From Streptomyces sp. NBC_00775 (GTDB taxonomy: Bacteria; Actinomycetota; Actinomycetes; Streptomycetales; Streptomycetaceae): DNA of 64,000 nucleotides. Below, one piece after another: positions 60,301-64,000 of the stretch. The position numbers and the translations under genes are program-made. The notes beneath the pieces are model-generated. The model worked only from the letters and a program-made list of their open reading frames with translations. It was not told the origin of the DNA and made no database searches. The DNA lies in assembly GCF_036347135.1 (NCBI RefSeq), contig NZ_CP108938.1, positions 7,688,001-7,752,000 on the forward strand, read 5' to 3'. Numbering within the stretch: the first letter of the stretch is position 1; each line of letters opens with the position of its first letter.

Positions 60301-61029
60301 TCCGCGCGCGGCGAGGCCCATGAGCGCAAGGGCGACTACCGGGCCGCCGCCGCGGACTACGCGGAGGCGGGCACGTATGCCGAGCGGCTGGGCGCCCACT
60401 CCCAGATGGCGGTGCTCAACTGCCGGCTCGGCAGCATGTACATCGAGTTGGGGGAGACCGAGCGGGGCGAGCGGCTGCTGCGCGAGGTACTGGCGGAGGG
60501 CCACGGAGCCCTCAACGAGGCCATGCCCGCGGCCCGGCTCTTCCTCGCGACGTGGCTCGGCCGCAGCGACCGGGTCCCGGAGGCGCGCGAGCAGATGCGG
60601 CTGCTGCGCCAGGACTTCGCGGCGAGCTCCTTCATGGTCTTCGACGGCTTCATGATCGGCGTGGAAGGCTGGCTGGACGCCGTGGAAGGGCACTACGCGA
60701 GCGCCCTGGACAAGGCGCGGAAGGCGATGGCCCGCTCCATGGACCCGCTGGCACGGATGATCGCGCCGCACATGACCTCCGCGCATCTGACCGTCGCCGC
60801 CATCGCGCTGACCAGCCTGGACGGCGGCCGCCGCGCCCGTGACGCGGCCCGACTCCTCGGCGCCGCCGACCGCTTGCTGCCGCCGGGCCACTTCGCGGGC
60901 GCGATGGAGGCCGAGGTGCGCCGGCAGGCCGAGGCGGACGTGCGGGCCGTACTCGACGACGCGACGTACGAGGCCGCGTACGCCGAGGGCGACGGGCTCT
61001 CCGAGGAGGAGGCCGCCGCCCTCATCTGA
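57385..61029 (+). CDS. Large SARP/AfsR-type regulator: OmpR-like HTH, BTAD, NB-ARC ATPase, TPR
   Basis: 1214 aa, ATG 57385. Residues 1-90: OmpR/PhoB-type winged helix (ARLRALLTVLALRPGRTVPAAVLVDEVWDG). 95-240: bacterial transcriptional activation domain (FERLAGEGTRALADGDPAKAAAVLDDALTLWHG). 240-385: Gly/Pro-rich linker. From about 395: STAND/NB-ARC ATPase with Walker A GPGGAGKTRL (about 415), Walker B MLIILDNCEHV, TSREPLGVPGE and LPLAIELAAARLRMLTPRQIADRL. From about 720: TPR-like helices. AfsR-like pleiotropic or cluster regulator. It precedes a convergent DrrAB-type exporter. Confidence 0.92.
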   Translation: MDPVLYRILGTTQALRPDGTPVPIGGARLRALLTVLALRPGRTVPAAVLVDEVWDGDPPADAPGALQALVGRLRRAIGPDAVESVDGGYRLAALADAVDLHRFERLAGEGTRALADGDPAKAAAVLDDALTLWHGPVLADLPDRTAESARWETRRLDVRRARLTAALALGHAEQTLPELTALCDLHPLDEPLHALRLRALRAAGRPAEALAAYESVRELLADRLGSNPGPELRSLHRELLTPADGSPVVGHGRGPYDGTGAGNTAAHRSGPDGSGAGTAESRDAANAVGLAEDGRGPDGSGPLIAGPGDPYPVGGAAASPAGGASAGAVGRDGVDGQAVVQPGAPTAAAGTRVSAVPALGSAALSRTRTRPTSAAAPAPQGNLRARLTSFVGREADIEAIRGDLAAARLVTLLGPGGAGKTRLSQEAAEAVADAARDGVWLAELAPVDDPKAVPEAVLTAVGARETVLRGAGAEEMRAVADRHDDALTRLAEHCAKRRMLIILDNCEHVVDAAARLVEELLERCPGLTVLATSREPLGVPGELLRPVEPLPEPVALRLLADRGAAARPGFRLDADGETAAAAAEICRRLDGLPLAIELAAARLRMLTPRQIADRLDDRFRLLTSGSRTVLPRQQTLRAVVDWSWDLLDEGERDALRRLSVFAGGCDLAAAEEVCGPDALEVLGSLVDKSLVVAAPSGEGEMRYRLLETVSEYAGERLDESGDRAAAERAHLTYYRELARTTDPALRGPGQGAAIALLEREYENLRTALRHAVDERDEQEALCLVLSLSWYWQIRDQRLDIRHWSREVMALGPDPFAPPLRPATPLYESCTAAPPPMRPEVLEEAWRGVHLVHLACMDMDIDAWQTPQAKEKLRAISATYTPGLPQTCRSPGILWFYAVMLTGDMNQVRTLIDETVAACRELGLAWELAVVLQMRANVRANRADMAGDATRDADEALELFARLGDAWGAAEALSARGEAHERKGDYRAAAADYAEAGTYAERLGAHSQMAVLNCRLGSMYIELGETERGERLLREVLAEGHGALNEAMPAARLFLATWLGRSDRVPEAREQMRLLRQDFAASSFMVFDGFMIGVEGWLDAVEGHYASALDKARKAMARSMDPLARMIAPHMTSAHLTVAAIALTSLDGGRRARDAARLLGAADRLLPPGHFAGAMEAEVRRQAEADVRAVLDDATYEAAYAEGDGLSEEEAAALI

Positions 61030-61090
61030 CGCGGACCGGGGGCATGGCGATGACCGGATGGCCGGATGACCATGGGCTTGTCGCCGAACG

Positions 61091-61915
61091 TCAGTTCTTG
61101 GTGCGGAACTTGTGGATCGCGATCGGCGCCATCACGGCCGTGAGCGCCGCCGTCCAGGCGAGCGTCACCCACAGGTCGTGCGCGACCGGGCCGCCCACCA
61201 TCAGGCCACGCGCGGTGTCCGCGAGCGAGGAGAGCGGGTTGTAGTCGGTGAAGGTCTGCAGCCAGCCGGGCATGGTCCCGGTCGGCGAGAAGATCGACGA
61301 ACCGAACTGCAGGGGGAACAGCACCAGGAAGCCCATCGCCTGCACGGACTGGGCGTTCTTCATCGTCACACCGAGGACCAGGAAGATCCACATCAGGGCC
61401 GAGGCGAAGAGGGTGGCGAGCCCCACGGAGGCGAACAGGCCCGGCCAGTTGGTGATGTCGAAGCCGACCAGCACACCGACGACGAGGAGGATCGTCGTCG
61501 CGACGACCATGCGCATCAGCTCCACCACGATCTTGGCGAAGAGCACGGAGCCCTGGCCGATCGGCAGAGTGCGGAAGCGGTCCATCACCCCCTTGTGGAA
61601 GTCTTCGTTGAAGCCGGTGCCGACGGCTGTCGCCATGTTCATGGTCGTCATCGCCATCAGACCGGGCACCACGTACTGCACATACGCGTCCTGGCCACCG
61701 CCCAGCGACTGCCCGATGGAGCCGCCAAAGACGTACACGAACAGCAGGGTGAAGATCACCGGCATCAGGACGGCGTCGAACATCGACTCCGGGTCCTGAC
61801 GGATCCACAGCAGATTGCGGCGGACGAGCGCGCCGATGTGGCGCGCGTGCGCGCGGGGCGAGATACGGGAGTCGCCCTGGGCGGCGAGGGGGGCTTCGAC
61901 AACGGCGGTACTCAT
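61091..61915 (-). CDS. ABC-2 type transporter permease (DrrB-like)
   Basis: 274 aa from ATG 61915, overlapping the ATPase stop (ATGA). Six hydrophobic segments; family features LLWIRQDPESMFDAVLMPVIFTLLFVYVFGG and VMDRFRTLPIGQGSVLFAKI, as in daunorubicin-resistance DrrB. It forms the channel for drug or lipid export with the adjacent ATPase. Confidence 0.92.
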   Translation of the reverse strand: MSTAVVEAPLAAQGDSRISPRAHARHIGALVRRNLLWIRQDPESMFDAVLMPVIFTLLFVYVFGGSIGQSLGGGQDAYVQYVVPGLMAMTTMNMATAVGTGFNEDFHKGVMDRFRTLPIGQGSVLFAKIVVELMRMVVATTILLVVGVLVGFDITNWPGLFASVGLATLFASALMWIFLVLGVTMKNAQSVQAMGFLVLFPLQFGSSIFSPTGTMPGWLQTFTDYNPLSSLADTARGLMVGGPVAHDLWVTLAWTAALTAVMAPIAIHKFRTKN

Positions 61916-62943
61916 GCGGAGACCTCCTCGTAGGCGCGGGCGGTGGAGTCCTGCGGTGCGGTGGCCATATGGCCGGTGAGGGACAGGAACACCTCGTCCA
62001 GACTGGGCAGTTCGGTGTTGATGGAGGCGATCGTGATCCCGCGCGCGGTGACCGCGCCGACCACGGCGGTCAGCTGTTCGTCGCTGAGAACCGGGACCAG
62101 CACGCTGCCGGTCTCGGTGTCCACGGCCGTCGTGGCGAGACCGGTGAGGCCCAGCTCGTCGAGCATGTTGGCCAGCGGGCGCAGCTCCAGCGGGTCCAGC
62201 GGGCGCACGCGCAGCGTACGGCCGCCGACCCGCGCCTTCAGCTCGTCGACGCGGCCGCTCGCGATGACCTTGCCGCGGTCGATGACCGTCAGCTCGGAGG
62301 CCAGCTGCTCGGCCTCCTCCATGTACTGGGTGGTGAGCAGCACGGTGGCGCCGTCGGCGACCATGCGCTTGACCTCGTGCCACACCTCGTTGCGGGTGCG
62401 CGGGTCGAGGCCCGTCGTCGGCTCGTCCAGATACAGGACGCTCGGGTTGCCGATCATCGAAGCGGCGAGGTCGAGCCGGCGGCGCATACCACCGGAGTAC
62501 GTCGACGCCGGGCGCTTGGCCGCCTCGGTGAGCGAGAAACGCTCCAGGAGCTCGTCGGCACGCCTGCGGGCGTCCTTGCGGGACAGGTCGAGCAGCCGCC
62601 CGATCATGTAGAGGTTCTCCCAGCCCGGGAGCTTCTCGTCGACCGAGGCGTACTGGCCGGTGAGCCCTATCACCCGGCGCAGCTGCCGGGGCTGCTTCAG
62701 CACGTCGTAGCCGGCGACCGTCGCGTGGCCGGAGTCCGGGGTGATGAGGGTGGACAGGACACGGACGAGGGTGGTCTTGCCGGCGCCGTTGGGACCCAGC
62801 ACACCAAGGACGGTGCCTTCGTGCACGTCCAGATCCACACCGTCCAGCGCCTTGGTCTCGCCGTAGTGCTTGACCAGCCCCCGTACGGTGACGGCGCTGC
62901 GGCCGGCGCCCTCGTGTCGGGACTTGTTGTCGATTCGCGTCAT
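61912..62943 (-). CDS. DrrA-like ABC transporter ATP-binding protein
   Basis: 343 aa from ATG 62943. Walker A VLGPNGAGKTTLVRVL, signature YSGGMRRRLDLAASMI, Walker B VLYLDEPTTGLDPRTR, H-loop-equivalent LLTTQYMEEAEQLA (Gln replaces His, as in DrrA). The C-terminal DUF4162 region ends LPSLDEVFLSLTGH. Energises the DrrB-like permease; probable drug or glycolipid export. Operon of two genes. Confidence 0.93.
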   Translation of the reverse strand: MTRIDNKSRHEGAGRSAVTVRGLVKHYGETKALDGVDLDVHEGTVLGVLGPNGAGKTTLVRVLSTLITPDSGHATVAGYDVLKQPRQLRRVIGLTGQYASVDEKLPGWENLYMIGRLLDLSRKDARRRADELLERFSLTEAAKRPASTYSGGMRRRLDLAASMIGNPSVLYLDEPTTGLDPRTRNEVWHEVKRMVADGATVLLTTQYMEEAEQLASELTVIDRGKVIASGRVDELKARVGGRTLRVRPLDPLELRPLANMLDELGLTGLATTAVDTETGSVLVPVLSDEQLTAVVGAVTARGITIASINTELPSLDEVFLSLTGHMATAPQDSTARAYEEVSA

Positions 62944-63077
62944 GACCAACAAGGTGCCAGCCGCCACCGACAAACCACCGACAGACCGCCTACAGCCGCC
63001 GACATCGCACCGACAGGGCCGCCGGCAGCTCGCCGGCGTCCGCCCGTACGTCATCGGCGGCCCGGCGTTCTCGCAGG

Positions 63078-63986
63078 TCAGCCCGGCTGTACGAGCGGCA
63101 GCTCCGGGTCGGCCGACCACTCCTCCAGGGAGCCGTCGTACAGCGTGATGTCCTCGCGTCCCAGCAGCGTGAGCGCGAGGGCGGCACCGGCGGCGGAGAT
63201 CCCGCCGCCGCAGTACAGGACGACCGGTGAGGCGCTCTCGTCGAGCACCGCGCCCACCCGGGCGGCCAGTTCGTCGCGCGGCAGGAACCGCCCGGCGTCG
63301 TCGAGCAGCCCCCGCCCGGGGAGGCTGAGACTGCCCGGGATGTGCCCGCGCCGCGAGTATCGGGTGGGCGCGCTTCCGTCGAAGCCGGGGGTGGGCAGCG
63401 CGCACACGAGGGTGCCGGGACGCTCACCGCGCCGGACGGCGTCCACCTCGGTAAGGGTGGCCCAGGCGTGGGGGAGGGGGACCGGGGTGAGGGTGTTCAC
63501 TGTGGAAGCCCCTGGAGCCCCTGGAACCTCTGGAGCGGGCTCCATCTCTCCGGTGACAACCGGCCGCCCGGCTGCCTCCCAGGCCTCAAGACCTCCGTCA
63601 AGTACCGCCGCCCGTACGGAGATCGACCGCAGCATCCACCACAGCCGGGCCGCCCAGATGCCGCCGCCGCTGTCGTAGGCGACGACCTCGGTGCCGTCGT
63701 GCACGCCGAGGCGCCCGAGCGCGGCGGCCAGCGCCTCGGGGGCCGGGACCGCGAAGTGGTACGGCGCCGTGTGGTCCGAGAGGTCGCACGTGAGGTCCGC
63801 GTGGCGGGAGCCCGGGATGTGCCCCTCGGCCCACCGGTCGTGGCCGCTGCCGGAGCGGTAGTCGCCGTCGTGGCGGGGCGACGGAAGCAGCGCGGTGGCG
63901 TCGAGGACGACCAGCCGGGGATCGTCGAGGCGGGCCGCGAGCCACGCGTCGTCGACCAGGGGACCGGGGAGCAGGGCGTCGTTCAT
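63078..63986 (-). CDS. Thiosulfate/3-mercaptopyruvate sulfurtransferase (two rhodanese domains)
   Basis: 302 aa, ATG 63986. Two rhodanese modules: an inactive N-terminal one (VVAYDSGGGIWAARLWWML, where the Cys position is Asp) and a C-terminal catalytic one with Cys259 in VVLYCGGGISAAGAALAL. CH2A/B-like boundaries GHIPGSRHADL and GHIPGSLSLPG are visible. The CGGGISA loop differs from the classic CRKGVT of rhodanese and the CGSGVT of mercaptopyruvate enzymes, so the sulfur donor is uncertain. Confidence 0.92.
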   Translation of the reverse strand: MNDALLPGPLVDDAWLAARLDDPRLVVLDATALLPSPRHDGDYRSGSGHDRWAEGHIPGSRHADLTCDLSDHTAPYHFAVPAPEALAAALGRLGVHDGTEVVAYDSGGGIWAARLWWMLRSISVRAAVLDGGLEAWEAAGRPVVTGEMEPAPEVPGAPGASTVNTLTPVPLPHAWATLTEVDAVRRGERPGTLVCALPTPGFDGSAPTRYSRRGHIPGSLSLPGRGLLDDAGRFLPRDELAARVGAVLDESASPVVLYCGGGISAAGAALALTLLGREDITLYDGSLEEWSADPELPLVQPG

Positions 63987-64000
63987 GGCGGGGATGCTAA

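Overview
The window is a high-GC actinobacterial chromosome segment, almost certainly Streptomyces. The genes have strongly G/C-biased third positions and frequent GTG starts. Short overlaps such as ATGA are common. The content is typical of the genus: an mce/yrbE operon, a DmdR/IdeR-type iron regulon, a large AfsR/SARP regulator, F420 metabolism and GC-rich intergenic palindromes. I saw no rRNA, tRNA, CRISPR array, transposase or phage gene.

Layout. 1-2764 is the 5' half of an mce lipid-import operon on the minus strand. 2963-5122 holds an ECF sigma factor with a C-terminal membrane anchor and a secreted lytic transglycosylase. The mce ATPase and the transglycosylase share an unusual bipartite promoter-like motif. 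5733-8112 is a flavin monooxygenase/unknown-protein operon divergent from a PadR regulator.

8905-25884 is a compact biosynthetic cluster. The plus strand carries a LuxR-type regulator, an acyl carrier protein, a methylmalonyl-CoA-mutase-like enzyme without a B12 domain, a crotonyl-CoA carboxylase/reductase (CCR), a Val-type adenylation enzyme, a free PCP, an MFS exporter, a C-(A remnant)-PCP-TE protein and an AurF-like di-iron N-oxygenase. The minus strand carries a C-(A remnant) protein, a Pro-type adenylation enzyme and an asparagine-synthetase-like amidotransferase. The simplest reading is a pathway to an N-hydroxy-2-alkylsuccinamoyl dipeptide, in the class of actinonin, propioxatin and matlystatin. 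CCR makes an alkylmalonyl-CoA and the mutase rearranges it to an alkylsuccinyl thioester. The AsnB-like enzyme amidates the free carboxyl and the AurF-like enzyme N-hydroxylates it to the metal-chelating hydroxamate. The free A domains, condensation domains and thioesterase add Val and Pro and release an acid.

26086-43555 is mostly ordinary core or accessory metabolism: a secreted repeat protein, MazG-like, DoxX, an aldo/keto reductase, a MacB-type ABC exporter, a D-Ala-D-Ala carboxypeptidase, SDR and Gfo/Idh oxidoreductases, a Bcr-type MFS, a beta-lactamase-fold hydrolase, an Rsm22-type methyltransferase, TetR, a phosphodiesterase and a prim-pol protein. 43512-50271 is an iron region: efeU-efeB-efeO, a 5'-truncated hemin-ABC ATPase remnant and heme oxygenase, with iron boxes at efeO and hmuO. 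50386-63986 holds methionine aminopeptidase, an MFS, a SIS-like protein, a sialidase, F420 reductase, an M50 protease, a 1214-aa SARP/AfsR regulator, a DrrAB-type exporter and a sulfurtransferase.

Two sequence-level patterns recur. First, the stop codons of at least five genes lie inside short tandem duplications, each copy repeating the stop (2963, 11682, 13305, 20267, 42472). Second, a large nested palindrome family occurs at 38794-38998 and 49296-49505.
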